Counted from the stretch's first letter, positions 35,690 to 48,053 are shown. The stretch: DNA of 64,000 nucleotides from Poronia punctata (GCA_022579005.1 MU401496.1:148703-212702), one strand, 5' to 3'. The notes: a model not told the origin generated them from the sequence alone. Numbers and translations: made by a program.

Positions 35690-38347
35690 TTATTCAGCCG
35701 CAGCTTCTACCTGCTTCTGATCTCCAAAGTGGCCCTGGATTAGACCAGCCAGTATTCGAGCCCTGAGTATATCAGACATACCACGAGAATCCCCGCTGGT
35801 ATACCTGTCCACTTCCTCGGGCGTCGGCCATCTCCAAGAACTGCCAGTGGCTCGAACCTTTTCCATCCGCCTATCCAGCTCTTGTTGAACATGTTCATCG
35901 AGCGCGGGGGCTGCGAATCCGGTAAAAGCACAAAATGTTTTTGCAATCATCGCTGGGCCGCGATTACTCATCCGACTGGCCTCTTGGTCCACGTGCGTAT
36001 GGTTGTCCATCATCCAGATAACCAGTCGGACCATGTCGTCTTTGGCTCCTAAGCAAGCAAGAGCCCGCATGTACGAGTGTAGATGAGGTGGTGCCAGCGG
36101 ATGCTGATAGATAAACGAAGAGATGAACTGCGGATTCGGCGCGGGGAAGGATTCCGCATAAGGAGTTGGAACGTGTCTAGTCAGTCGAGAAAATGACTGG
36201 GTAAGTGTACGGAGCAACTCTGCCGCCTCAGGTAGCGGTGTGCTGTCTATATGGTTTCGATGCGACTTCGACCTCAATCTTGAGGACGCCGCCTTCTCGA
36301 TGACACGGCAAAGCAGTATAAAAAGTTCGGCGTCGATTCCCACGAGCCTTTGAGCAGACTTGAAGTTTTTCATGAACAGTGATAGAGCTTCGAGATGATT
36401 TTCCACCGCAGACCCTTCCCGTACAGCCGTGTTTGGCCGTGCGAGTACCCGTAATATCGAATACCAAGGCAATCGAAACGGCGTGCCCCCACTTAACCTC
36501 AAATCGGCAAGAGTCATAGCGTGGCGTATGTGGAGAAGCTCGGGATTAGAAACCCGCTCGCCATGCCGGCGCTTAGGCTGCAACCTACAAAGTAGCTCAA
36601 TGTAGCTGGCAAAGTATCGAAGTGGTATCTTACGCACGGTATCGAATGCCGGAAGTTTAAATAGGCCGATAGACCTGACGACCGCGGGATCGAGACCACT
36701 GTCTTCGAGATACTGCAGCCCTTCTTGAAGAGAACGAGCGTTGGTGACAAGACTACACAGGCCATACCCTGTCGGCTTGACACCACGGCCGATCATTTCA
36801 GTGTATAGCTCGGAAAGTGTGGGTGGATTGAGCCGTGCTAGTTCGTATTCGCTGTAGTTGGCATTTTGTACCGGCAGTGCCTCTCTCGCGTCCCCGGGCA
36901 AGACCTCCCTCCCTGAACTGGGGTCGGCTGGTCTCGCTAGGAGCTTGAGAAACATCTCAGTGTAGACTTGGAAGTTGGGTTCCACCCCGGGCTTCGTCCT
37001 GAAACCCTTGAAAGCCCGCCAGGCCTCTTGGGCATTGCGTGTAGTCCTGACATTCATAGCCCATTGGGAGCAGGTATTGAGATATTCCTGATCGTCTTTC
37101 GACTCCGTGGGCGGAACACTACGGGTCTGTATCGTAGGTGAAGAGTTGGCGTTTAGACCGCCCAAAGCGTCAAGTGCCCGGTCATACTCACTGTCACTGT
37201 AGCCTGACTCTTTCATGAGTATGCCAGCCTTGACGCTGCGGCTTCGGTCGTCTTCGGTCGTTCGCTTGGTATCTCTGCCATCAAAGTCTAATCGGTACGG
37301 TGGCCACGACTTCGCATACCGACTCGCGACCTGTTTTTCTTGGCTCGTTTTCTGCATTCCTATAAGTACACGCCGGATCGCCCGATAGCTCGCCTTGTTG
37401 AGCACCAGCGGCTTGTCGAGGTTATCAGACATGTGCAAGAGAACCCGTTGGGCCCTCCAGTTGAATTCCATATTTATGAGGGGTTGTACTGTCGCTGGCA
37501 AGCTCAAATGGGAAAGCACGGTATTATAGACCCGACACTGATCGGTATAGTGGCCTTTGGAGTGTGCGAATCCGTCGTAGGGAATCGATTTGATGTAACG
37601 TGCTAAGAGGTGACCAACAGCGACGATAGACCGAGGCCAGGTCTTCTGAACATGGAAAATAAGACGCGGTATCAGCAGGAGGCATTGCGTCACTGTAAGC
37701 ATGAGCCTGTGGTCGAGTGTCTTGGACCTGAGCAGGACCTCGGACGTTTCGGGCGAGTCGGCATTGTGTTTGTCCGCAGGCGGAAGAAGATTCATATGGT
37801 GGTTAGATATATATCGCATAATGGCCGAGAGGGACTCGGCCTTGCGTATTGTCTCGGTTTTTCGGAGTAGAAGCATCGTAAGGAAGATTGGTTTGGGTTT
37901 GTCGGTCGAAACAAGGCGCTCTATGCGAGCATCTCCATCCTCCCCAGATAATATCCATGCCCAATGGTCGACATCCTCTTTTGAGAAGCCCCTCGTGGCT
38001 AGACTATTCGTGACATCTTTCCAGTAGGTTTCATCTTTCGTGGCCAAGGCGGCAGATATCCGCTTATCTATCGCCAAATCTTTTCGCTGCAGCAAGCAAG
38101 CCTGTAATGTTAGGATAGGAAGGCGCTCGTTTCGAGCCTTAGCAGCAAGGTAAAGCGCGTACTGAGTCGATGGCGATAGGGGCTCGTTGTTGTGGTTATT
38201 TAAAAGGCTCGAAAGGACACGGCCCGGCGAAATTCGGAGGTGGGGGAATAATGCTCGTTTTGCACCCGTCGCTCGAGAGAGTATCTGACGGCGAACGGCT
38301 TGCCCGGACAACAGCGCGCCCCCTTTCCCTACCAAGGGTTTCCTCAT
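35690..38347 (-). CDS. PPR-like mitochondrial protein
   Basis: One uninterrupted frame of 885 residues. The first 45 residues (MRKPLVGKGGALLSGQAVRR and following) are basic, lack acidic residues and are rich in Arg, Ser and Leu, fitting a mitochondrial presequence. Several stretches look like pentatricopeptide helices: AWRAFKGFRTKPGVEPNFQV followed by YTEMFLKLL, then LYTEMIGRGVKPTGYGLCSL followed by VTNARSLQEGLQYLEDSGLDP. Fungal PPR proteins of this size bind mitochondrial transcripts and control their stability or translation (the CYA-5 class is an example). I cannot assign it to a named member. No intron is needed and the start ATG is the first in frame. The nearest alternative is a general alpha-helical mitochondrial protein without RNA binding. 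Confidence 0.7.
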   Translation of the reverse strand: MRKPLVGKGGALLSGQAVRRQILSRATGAKRALFPHLRISPGRVLSSLLNNHNNEPLSPSTQYALYLAAKARNERLPILTLQACLLQRKDLAIDKRISAALATKDETYWKDVTNSLATRGFSKEDVDHWAWILSGEDGDARIERLVSTDKPKPIFLTMLLLRKTETIRKAESLSAIMRYISNHHMNLLPPADKHNADSPETSEVLLRSKTLDHRLMLTVTQCLLLIPRLIFHVQKTWPRSIVAVGHLLARYIKSIPYDGFAHSKGHYTDQCRVYNTVLSHLSLPATVQPLINMEFNWRAQRVLLHMSDNLDKPLVLNKASYRAIRRVLIGMQKTSQEKQVASRYAKSWPPYRLDFDGRDTKRTTEDDRSRSVKAGILMKESGYSDSEYDRALDALGGLNANSSPTIQTRSVPPTESKDDQEYLNTCSQWAMNVRTTRNAQEAWRAFKGFRTKPGVEPNFQVYTEMFLKLLARPADPSSGREVLPGDAREALPVQNANYSEYELARLNPPTLSELYTEMIGRGVKPTGYGLCSLVTNARSLQEGLQYLEDSGLDPAVVRSIGLFKLPAFDTVRKIPLRYFASYIELLCRLQPKRRHGERVSNPELLHIRHAMTLADLRLSGGTPFRLPWYSILRVLARPNTAVREGSAVENHLEALSLFMKNFKSAQRLVGIDAELFILLCRVIEKAASSRLRSKSHRNHIDSTPLPEAAELLRTLTQSFSRLTRHVPTPYAESFPAPNPQFISSFIYQHPLAPPHLHSYMRALACLGAKDDMVRLVIWMMDNHTHVDQEASRMSNRGPAMIAKTFCAFTGFAAPALDEHVQQELDRRMEKVRATGSSWRWPTPEEVDRYTSGDSRGMSDILRARILAGLIQGHFGDQKQVEAAAE

Positions 38348-38783
38348 CAGGCTAAATTCCGAGGTATGATACCTATGAAAGAGAACAAGAAGAGTTGCCA
38401 GTTACATGAAACCTAAATGGGGAGAAACGTGACCAATGGCCGCAACGAGGAGATCAACGCGCTCTCCGACTTGCTGGATGAGGTCACCACATTGATACTT
38501 TTTGTTTGAGATTAGACTGCCATCTGCTTTGCGCCGTCTCAAGTGTCATAGCAGTTTATCACCCTAGATACGTATTCGAAATCGCTTCCTTGGGTCATGA
38601 CTTTCATTACACCTCATAACGTGACGTCCGAGTTGGCCTCTTCAACATCTTCAAGATAAAAGCCCCGAATGACTTATCGATAAATCGAAGCCAAGGTTCA
38701 GGATTCTCTTATCAGTCGGTCATTCTTTAGTGCGTATGAAAGTGCAAGGGTGTAGGTCCACGGACACGCCCACTCAAGTAAGA
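38348..38783. other. Intergenic, no gene seen
   Basis: Between the PPR-like gene start and the miniature transposon. No recognised feature. Confidence 0.6.
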
Positions 38784-38792
38784 CCTTTAGTG
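38784..38792. repeat. Target-site duplication, left copy
   Basis: CCTTTAGTG, repeated exactly at 39255-39263 on the other side of the miniature element. Confidence 0.75.
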
Positions 38793-39254
38793 CAGCTCAA
38801 CTTTTCAACTCTCACTTTCTACTATCGCGCTCTGCACGCTAAACTATAACAGGACAGTCTATGTACTATGTACCTTAAACAATAAAGGTATTTAAAGCTT
38901 TTTTCAGCTAAAATAAAAATTATAAAAAAAGAAAAATATAGCTGCATGTTCTTTATACCTCTTTATACTTAATATATTTATAAATCCTTTTATTTTAATT
39001 ATATTTAAGCTTTTTGTTATATAGTTAAAAGAAACAAAAAAAGGTAGAGAGTACTTAAAAACAGCTAGACATTGCTGCTTTTTTTAAGGGTGCACGTTGA
39101 CTTCTAAATAGGTACATTCAACCTAGCTGGACACCTATACCTACATGTATACATGTATCTATAGGAAAATAGAAGGGATAGCCAGGTACCTTTCTGTTTA
39201 AGGCTTAGCGTGCAGAGCCAGATAGTGAAAAATGAGAGTTGAAAAGTTGGGCTG
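38793..39254. mobile_element. Miniature inverted-repeat transposon, hAT-like
   Basis: A 462-bp element. Its left end CAGCTCAACTTTTCAACTCT (38793 onward) matches the reverse complement of its right end CAGCCCAACTTTTCAACTCT (ending 39254), and the match continues through GCTCTGCACGCTAA, making terminal inverted repeats of about 47 bp at nearly 90% identity. The nine-base sequence CCTTTAGTG flanks both sides. The interior (about 38870-39070) is very AT-rich and encodes nothing, and resembles RIP-mutated DNA. The CAG start and the 8-9 bp duplication suit a non-autonomous hAT element; Mutator-like elements also give 9 bp. Confidence 0.82.
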
Positions 39255-39263
39255 CCTTTAGTG
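39255..39263. repeat. Target-site duplication, right copy
   Basis: CCTTTAGTG, the partner of 38784-38792. The insertion lies about 200 bp upstream of the DUF155 gene, so the element may form part of that promoter region. Confidence 0.75.
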
Positions 39264-39458
39264 CGCTAACATCATGCATGTGTGGGCCACACGACGTAGC
39301 GCGGTACTCTCAGTTGAAGTCCCTTCTCATTGGTAAAACTGACCAAACTCATCGTGGATTTTTTTTATCCAACGCTATCAGTGTTATTTCCATTAACCCA
39401 GCTTTGGATCATTGTTCGAATAGCCTTAACCAGTTCAAATGGCTAGAGTGTTAAAGCT

Positions 39459-40700
39459 ATGCGATCTCCTTTACAGAAGGTAGTAGCGCATGCTTGCCGA
39501 GGTATATATACCAAGGCTCCCTCCCCGCGGCCTCTACGTTCTTTCCACCAGACTTCGCTCGCTTCCCTCCCTCGGAAACGCACATTCTTCTCCTCGAACC
39601 AACTATTAGCCAACGATGGGAGACCCGACGACCCCGACCACCTTAGGGATTCGCCCCTAGAGGCGGACAGCCTCCAAAACCCTAGACCTTCAACCTCTTT
39701 AAAGCGAAAGGCTGTGCGATCATCGGCGGCCAACAGTCTTCGACTCAATGCGGTGACAAAACCCTCCAAAAGATCAGGCACCCCGAGGAAATCCGCTCCC
39801 CCCAGCATATCGGACCATGACGAGACCGACTATAGTCGATCGATACGCGCCATATGCGTAGCACAATCTTTCGACATGATTCAAGTCCAGGAGATCCTCC
39901 GCTTTCACGGCTTCGAATTAGATCCCGACGGCATAGAGTTCGATACCCAAGCTGTTGTACATGCGAGAGGGGTCAATAAGGGAGACATATTCGTCTTCCC
40001 CTCGGGAACCATTGTGACGTGGTCGGTCCCTCGCGAGACTCTCGTCAAGCTTGCATCGACTCATTTGATCCGAGCAGCCAACTTTCCCCATTTGGAACGG
40101 GCCGAAATGGAGGTGCTCGAGTTCACGCCTGACGATACCCGAGATACAAGTTTTATGAAGGGCGAGGTAGTCATACTTGGTACAAGACCGCAGGCGTTGG
40201 AGAAGGACAAAGTGGACACGACTCTAGCCAAGGTTGCTTTTTCGAGCGGGCTTGCAAGGAGTCCCAAGCTTGCCGTGCTAGAGACCGATCTCGAATACCT
40301 CCTTCAAGAGTCCAAAGCGACGCTGAACGTCCTCGCGGCCGGATCACAAAACAAGCTCAAGCGGTCATCTATCCTAAAGATGACAGGTCAGCTACTGAAC
40401 CTACGGTCCCAGCTGAATCACTATTCCGATATCACGGAAGAGCTGCCGGACATGTTCTGGGAATCAGAGTCGGTACTTGAGGAATACTATAACCAAATCG
40501 GGGCGGCACTATCCGTGCGTCGGCGTATCGAAATTCTCAACAAGCGCATTGATTACGCGCACGAGAACGTGTCTGTTCTTCGAGAGATGATTAGTGAGAA
40601 ATACGGCCACAGGCTAGAGTGGATCATTATAGCTTTGATCACTGTCGAGGTCATGTTTGAACTGAGAAGGGTCTATCGGGAAGAGATAAGTGATTCTTGA
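39459..40700 (+). CDS. DUF155 / RMND1-type mitochondrial protein
   Basis: A single exon of 413 residues. The first 40 residues are basic and Ser/Arg-rich (RGIYTKAPSPRPLRSFHQTS), consistent with mitochondrial import. The DUF155 core covers about 125-380: IRAICVAQSFDMIQVQEIL, GDIFVFPSGTIVTWSVP, VEDTLA-type VDTTLAKVAFSSGLARSPKL, and the coiled segment around ALSVRRRIEILNKRIDYAHE. A hydrophobic span near the C-terminus (LEWIIIALITVEVMFEL) is the expected membrane anchor. Human RMND1 and yeast Mrx10 support mitochondrial translation from the inner membrane; the sister proteins Rmd1 and Rmd8 in yeast are extramitochondrial, but the presequence here favours the RMND1/Mrx10 branch. The miniature hAT-like element sits just upstream. 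Confidence 0.87.
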   Translation: MRSPLQKVVAHACRGIYTKAPSPRPLRSFHQTSLASLPRKRTFFSSNQLLANDGRPDDPDHLRDSPLEADSLQNPRPSTSLKRKAVRSSAANSLRLNAVTKPSKRSGTPRKSAPPSISDHDETDYSRSIRAICVAQSFDMIQVQEILRFHGFELDPDGIEFDTQAVVHARGVNKGDIFVFPSGTIVTWSVPRETLVKLASTHLIRAANFPHLERAEMEVLEFTPDDTRDTSFMKGEVVILGTRPQALEKDKVDTTLAKVAFSSGLARSPKLAVLETDLEYLLQESKATLNVLAAGSQNKLKRSSILKMTGQLLNLRSQLNHYSDITEELPDMFWESESVLEEYYNQIGAALSVRRRIEILNKRIDYAHENVSVLREMISEKYGHRLEWIIIALITVEVMFELRRVYREEISDS

Positions 40701-41078
40701 CTAAATTAGTGTACATTACTTCTCCTTACAACTCAAAGATACCCAACTCTATCACATATTATAGTATAAACGTTTTCATCGCCTGAAAGTCTTGGCACTT
40801 TCCACTTCACAGTGTTGCTTATTACTAATCCTATCGCCGTACAATCTAAGTCCTTGCTAGGTATTATAGATGAAAATGGGGTTGAAGGCCTCGTTGGTGG
40901 ATATTAATAGCCAAAACTTTTCTTGTTGTCTTCTTCATTGTCCTATTTTATGTACAGTTCTTTTTTTGAATCTGATATATCCTACATGTACGTATACATT
41001 CCATCTTCCAGGCCAGGCATTTTGCGTAGAATGGCTAGATGGAGCCGGCTTGTGGCAGCCCATGCTACGTTCAAGACT
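40701..41078. other. Intergenic between convergent genes
   Basis: The 3' flanks of the DUF155 gene and the sialidase-fold gene. No recognised feature. Confidence 0.6.
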
Positions 41079-42374
41079 CTATTCCGACACGCGTAAGATT
41101 CTCCCGAGTGGTTTTCCTTTATGTTCATACACAGCCATAACTTCGTCGGGGGCGGTACAGAGAACGCCGGGCCAATGAGCTGGGGCCTCATGGACGAGGG
41201 TAGGGGTCTCTGACCAGTGAATTTTCCCGTTTCGGAGACCGTCGGCGAATACAGCTTTGACAGCGGCATTCCGCGGCCATTTCGGTTCCGCGACATCTTC
41301 GTCGCTCATGAAGACAACGGCAAGTTTACCGCCCTGGCAGGCCGCGACCTGTGGTGATCCCGCATTCCTACCCTGGCCTCGCGGGACATAGACCGTGCCG
41401 CGCTCTTCCCAATTCTGGCCGTCGTCGTAGGAGACAACGTACTCGAGACTAAAGTGCGGACGCTTCCTCGTGGTCTCAAACACCATGACGAGTGCCTCTT
41501 GCCCTGTCACGGCGTCCCTGGTCGCAGCAATGCCTTGCATGCCATCACGTAGGTTCTCGGTATGGTGGTGGCATCGCAGGCATCGCGGCGGGGCATGCCA
41601 TGTCGAGCCGCCGTCGAACGTGTCAACAGCGAACGTCTCCTGGTCGTTGCGCGCGAGCTCCCCGGAATACGTAAGTTGGACGAAAGGCGTTCCGTCTGGG
41701 GTTGCGGAGAGCCGCATAAATGGTTCCCACAGACCCATACCGCGACTATGGGCCGCAGATTGGTCTGCAGCCTGAGAGGCGAAGCGCCACGTACGCCCGC
41801 CGTCAGTCGAGCGGCAGACCGTAATGCGGAAGTGTGTTGGCTTCTTGTCAGGGCCGCGCACATGGTTGCGGAATGCGGCTAGGACGATGGGACCCTGGCT
41901 GGCCGTGGCCGGTATCTCAAGCAGGAAACCATTATCAATATCGCCTTTCCCTCGAACAATCTCGCCATGCGGCACAAATGTTCTTCCGTTATCTGTACTC
42001 CGAGAAACCTTGAGGACATGTTCTCCTTTTAGCACCCGCGTCACCACGCACAATAACGTTCCGTCCGAGAGTCGGCATAGGCGCGGGTACGTGCCGCCTT
42101 CGTGCAGGGGTACCAACTCAGAGCTCAGGGTCCAGGTGTGAGATCGCTGGGCGTTGACCTCAGGCGCGGGCGCTAGAGGATGCTGTGGACCCGGTTGAAC
42201 CTGAGGATGAAGCTGCTGTTGGGGTTGTGGCTGGGGAGAACCGCCGTTGCGTTTATTGAAGACATTCAATAGTTTGTGCCCGAGTATTCCAGCCATGATG
42301 AGTATTATGATAAGTTTAACTCTCATAAAAAGAACTCTCTTGAATCGAGAGGGGGAGGTGACATTGTAGCGCAT
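41079..42374 (-). CDS. Membrane-anchored sialidase-fold (BNR/Asp-box) protein
   Basis: A single exon of 431 residues. A hydrophobic segment at residues 17-35 ([20 protein letters not shown]) after a basic start indicates a type II membrane anchor or uncleaved signal, followed by a Pro/Gln spacer ([20 protein letters not shown]). The remainder is a six-bladed propeller with four Asp boxes: [24 protein letters not shown] and SYDDGQNW. Family members include sialidases and the GH93 exo-arabinanases. The [10 protein letters not shown] start of the propeller and the conserved LWEPFMRL region fit a fungal BNR family whose substrates are mostly untested. I do not see a confident full sialidase Arg triad by reading alone, so enzymatic activity is unproven. 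Its likely place is the secretory pathway or cell surface. Confidence 0.78.
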   Translation of the reverse strand: MRYNVTSPSRFKRVLFMRVKLIIILIMAGILGHKLLNVFNKRNGGSPQPQPQQQLHPQVQPGPQHPLAPAPEVNAQRSHTWTLSSELVPLHEGGTYPRLCRLSDGTLLCVVTRVLKGEHVLKVSRSTDNGRTFVPHGEIVRGKGDIDNGFLLEIPATASQGPIVLAAFRNHVRGPDKKPTHFRITVCRSTDGGRTWRFASQAADQSAAHSRGMGLWEPFMRLSATPDGTPFVQLTYSGELARNDQETFAVDTFDGGSTWHAPPRCLRCHHHTENLRDGMQGIAATRDAVTGQEALVMVFETTRKRPHFSLEYVVSYDDGQNWEERGTVYVPRGQGRNAGSPQVAACQGGKLAVVFMSDEDVAEPKWPRNAAVKAVFADGLRNGKIHWSETPTLVHEAPAHWPGVLCTAPDEVMAVYEHKGKPLGRILRVSE

Positions 42375-43178
42375 TTCAGCGCCTGCTGAAGAACTAAGGT
42401 TAGTGCCACCGATCCCACGCGGCGCATATATCCGACATCAAGCAGGATTCAGAGGTCATAAAGAAGAAAGCATGACGAATATCTACCCCACCAATATCCG
42501 GGCGAAATCTTTGGAGTCAGGTACCTCCAGGTACACTCGCCAACGTCCATCGCTCATTGGTCAAATTCTAGATCCGCTAAATCCCCTAATCTCAGTCTAC
42601 CATCTTGATGTCCATCAAACAAATACTTGCCCGTAGAGCTGTGCTCTTAGAACGCGCGTGTACAAGACCGGCACTGGCAAGTTGTTAAGCAGGCCTTCTC
42701 TTCGATCTCGGGAATTTCGGTGCTTTCAAGAACTGATAAGCGACAAAAATTGACCCTGACTGAGCGTGTCATCAACGTTACACGTATAGTAGTCTACACG
42801 TAGTCCAGGTATATCATGTTTGGTTCACAAAGGCAACGTACTCGTTAGGTGGAGGTTTTACGAGGCGCCGGCTTATGATAACACTGGTGCCAATCGAAGG
42901 TTCGTAGTAAAGAAGGGGGCCCAGGCTCCAGTAGGGGGATATGGCCGTTACACGTACTTGTATATCGTTGATGGTTGGTAAGAAGCCGGTCTGTCAGATG
43001 TAAAAGTATCGTCCCGGTTGGAAGAGAAGATTCAGGTCCCATTTGCCCATTTGCAACAGCAGTGGCGAAATGGAGGAAGACCAATGCGCCAAGGTTAAGT
43101 ACTTTAACATTGATCTGGTCGGTTGCCCGGCGGTCTCCAAGTGCGTCATTAGATACCGCTTTAGGGAACGGTCAGCTA
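42375..43178. other. Intergenic, no gene seen
   Basis: Between the sialidase-fold gene start and the second transposon. No recognised feature. Confidence 0.6.
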
Positions 43179-43186
43179 GTCACAAG
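43179..43186. repeat. Target-site duplication, left copy
   Basis: GTCACAAG, identical to 43880-43887 at the opposite end of the element. Confidence 0.8.
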
Positions 43187-43879
43187 TAGGGATGCATAGG
43201 TACAGTCTCTTTTAGAAAAAGACTGTATGATACCCAAACCCCTGTCATTTCGGGTATGATACGTATGATACCCGCCCTTTCCAGCCAATTCCATCCCAAC
43301 CACCGGCCTTTTTATAAATCTAACACTTGTGAGGCAATTTTCGACCTCTTTTTTACCTATTCATCACTTTTTCTGGTGTTTTCCTTCAATTTCCAGCCTG
43401 AAAAGTTCATTTTTACCTGCCTGTTGAAAAAGACCTTGTCTGTGCCATCCCTGCCATTTTTCCACCTGACCCACCTAACCCACCAACCTTCACCTTCCAA
43501 CCTTCACCCTTCAACCTTCACCCTTCACCTTTACCCTTCACCTTTGCTATGCCGCGCGTTTTTAAGCTTTTTAGGGTCTATTTGGTCTGTAGTGTAATGA
43601 ACGGCTAAAAATTGCAATTGCATTGCTTTTGTTTATGGTAATAAACATGGTTGTTGACCTTATGATTGACCTTACCTGTATTCTGACTTGTTGCAGACAA
43701 TCAAGGGTCTTAGCTGTCGTCATATTTTCCATTTAGGTGTAAATTCGGTAGGTCATCGGAAGCAAAGTGGACACGGAAGAAAATATTTTATCCGGCCATG
43801 TATCTTTCAGAAAGATACGGAATCATACTTGTATCATTCCGTATGGTACACTAGTGGTATGATACAAAATGCATCCCTA
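43187..43879. mobile_element. Non-autonomous hAT-like DNA transposon
   Basis: A 693-bp element bounded by TAGGGATGCAT and its exact complement ATGCATCCCTA, flanked by the 8-bp duplication GTCACAAG. Short ends of the YAGNG form and an 8-bp duplication are the hAT hallmarks. GTATGATAC recurs at 43225-43233, 43254-43262, 43263-43271 and 43857-43865, as subterminal transposase sites do. Inside lie a run of CAACCTTCACCCTT-type repeats (about 43470-43545) and a possible short 5' coding stub at 43549, but no transposase, so it depends on a source element elsewhere. It shows little RIP-like decay, suggesting a low-copy or recent insertion. Confidence 0.85.
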
Positions 43880-43887
43880 GTCACAAG
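43880..43887. repeat. Target-site duplication, right copy
   Basis: GTCACAAG, the partner of 43179-43186. Removing the element and one copy would restore an uninterrupted intergenic sequence. Confidence 0.8.
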
Positions 43888-44372
43888 CCACAGCTACCCA
43901 TACACGTGCCCCCGTCTTGCAGTCTGCCAGTTCTGCTTACCTCTCCTTATCCGCGTGTCACTGTCTTTCAAGCTTGAAACATCCACGGTTACTGCATCGC
44001 ACCTACCCGATTTGAGTTTAGCGGATCCTCGGGAAGCCTTCTTGCATGTCATCAAAGTGGTGCCTGGCAGAGGTCTTGTAGGTGCTAGACACTGAACACT
44101 GTAGGTAACCCATCCAGTGCTGCCAAAGCTCCGCCCCCAGCGCCCCATCCAGAACCCGTCACCCCCATATCTCCAACTGTATCCATCGACCTTATCTCTC
44201 CTCCGACCAGCTGCACCTTCCTCTCCTCTCTTACTACAATACATCATCAGTTTCATCATCAAGCTTATCAGCCAACTTCAACACAGCGTCCTTCATCTAC
44301 ATAGTTGGCGTCTTTCATTGTCCATAGCATTGATTCTCCGGCCAGCTTAGAATCTTTCTAGAGTCGCCCAAC
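43888..44372. other. Promoter and leader region of the vacuolar protease
   Basis: 485 bp between the transposon and the PEP4 ATG, ending in a pyrimidine-rich tract (about 44110-44340) such as fungal housekeeping promoters carry. No gene is seen. Confidence 0.55.
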
Positions 44373-45678
<1,306 letters not shown>

Positions 45679-48053
45679 GTCAAGGGTAGTTGAACCTTGA
45701 ACCTAGTGGCCGTTCTCAAGAAGGATGAATTAAGCGAGCCTAGATTGTGAACCTCGATAAGATTAGTTGGAATAATCGAATTGCCTGTGAGCGCCGTTCC
45801 TAAAGATTGTACATGGTCGTTAATGCTTCTTGACCTTTCGGTGGTTTCCCCAGAACTCCACGGTAACCAGGACAGACTGGGGTTCATTTGTACATCATGG
45901 TTCCAATCGTTTCATTTGATCGTTACATACATAACTAATTGAAGGGTATTTTTCTTGTATGTAACATTTTGTCTACCATGCGAACTTGTTTGTCAGTCGT
46001 GACCCGCTGAGCCTCGAGGAGAAGGTGGTTTCTTTCAATTCCAAAACCTGACCTTGGAGCCATGGCACTGTTTAAGATGGTGTGCTAGACTGGCGACAGA
46101 TGGGCAGGGAAATTCTGGGTATCTTCCTAGCTCCCTTCAGTTTATGTGTGTTGGGAAAATAACCCCCTGTAATTTCTGTCGACCGCTAGCAACCAGCATA
46201 CCTGCAAAGCACTGTTCTTCGGAATTTGATACGAGATTCAAGATTGTAGATGCAGAAGTAATACAAGTACACCGTATGTAGTAGAGCGTGGTAATAGTAA
46301 CTCATTTTTGCCCACCAATAGAGGGAATAAAGAGGTAATTATACAACTCGACGCCTTCGTAGTTTATAAGCACTTACAAGTTACAAGTCAATCTACCTAG
46401 CTAACCTCGACCTGCGTGTACAAGTACGTCAGAGCCTTTAAACAATAAAGGCTAGAGAGGGACCGGCCAATTATCTCACATACCGATTTCCCTTCTAGTC
46501 TTCTACCCCGGATTTGACAGGCAGAACTAGCCCCACGGTTTTGGGCCGATTGGCGATCTGGAGCACAGATGGAGATATGTATTATGCCACCAGGGTCTCA
46601 TCTTGACATCTTGGTTGTAAGAGCATCAAGGCAATACCTAATGGACAAAGTCATTAGATAGGTATACACGAGGAAAGTCACATTTAACGTTGAGACATAG
46701 GTCAGATACACAACGAGCTATGCCAAAGGGAACAATACATACTTGAGGTAAGGCCGTGTCTGGTGCAAACCCCTAGGTTAGTTTATATACAAGTAGTTTG
46801 TAGGTAATGTTTGGATCAAAAGCGTATCTACATCTATTCCTCAAGTCCCTTCATTTGTGTCCCGTAACTTCACCCAAGTTAGCCTAACACGTAGTGGTTT
46901 TTCAGGCAACTTGATATTAAATGGCAAAGCGACATATAATATAAAACCAATCTACACACAATACATATTTTGAATGACGCAGTGATGTGTTGAAAATATA
47001 AATTTCCGGCTTCCTTGTTGATGTTGTAAGGAAGAACCTTTGCCCGCACTGGGTGAAGTTTAAATAGGTCTATGTCCAGGTTACAGTAGACAACTCGTAA
47101 TTTACATGGTTAGCCCAAGGTAATTACACGCTTGTGTTGGTATGTGCCTACTCCTCGTACTCCTAATACTTTCAAAAGTATAGACATACTTCCTTGCGCA
47201 TTGTCCTCCTGTTTCTAGTCTATATAGAACGTAGATTACTAGGTTATGTACCTTCTCGAGGCAAATGTAGGACTTTGGAATGCCAGGCACGTGATCGTCA
47301 CGAGATTGGATTGGTGGATTTCGAGACCCACAAAAATACGTTGGTTCCAATTTTCGCAGTCTTCCCCCCAAAGCAGCGAGTGTCCTAAAGGCATTCTCAG
47401 AGGATAGAAGAAGACCCCAGACAAGCACCAGATTGACATTGGATAGCCTGCTCTGTCCTGCGTGCCAACCAACCCGCCTGTCATCCATCAGTCAATTTTC
47501 CTTTCGTTCCTTCTTCTTCTGTCGGGAAATACGTTGCCAAACCCATAATTACACTTATGTGATGATCGACCGGGTCTTTATTATTGGCTGACATTCTCCA
47601 TCGCGACGACGTGGTAGATAGTCGTTCTGGACTTTTCCTTTCTAATAATCAAAGGTTATAGTCCAGTTGTATTATTCTAGTGCTACTCGAACCTATTGAG
47701 GGTTATCGGAGATTGCCAAGTCCTGGACTACCTACTTTGATTGCCCTGTTCGTTTGTCCCCCTGCGGAGTACATACCAAGCCTCGCATCGCCCTTTTCTG
47801 TCGCGACAAATCGCACCGGAGAACGTGCAGTGTCGCGCGTATCCGAGCCGTCGATAGCATCACTCTACCAAATTATTATAACTGCGAAACCGACCAACTG
47901 ATCAATCACTTATTAACCCAGTCTATCCCCTCGATACTCGCGCCCGCCACTGCGCCAGTAACTAACCCCAGTGCGAAGATTGTTCATAAAATCTGCTAGG
48001 TAGTTCGGTCGCTGTGCCATACCATCACTGGTCAAATTTGGCTGTCAACTTTG
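45679..48053. other. Long intergenic, no gene seen
   Basis: 2.4 kb without a convincing gene. Minus-strand frames around 47102-47488 (128 codons) have no partner exons or family pattern. The last 500 bases would be the promoter and leader of the following large gene. Confidence 0.55.

Noticed and set aside
43256..43597. 113-codon frame inside the second transposon, considered as a transposase
   Set aside because: It consists of Phe, Pro, His and Ser from T/C-rich tandem repeats and has no BED finger or hAT dimerisation motif.
45679..48053. Minus-strand frame of 128 codons near 47102-47488
   Set aside because: No splice partner, no family features, and an overlapping frame of similar quality on the same strand.
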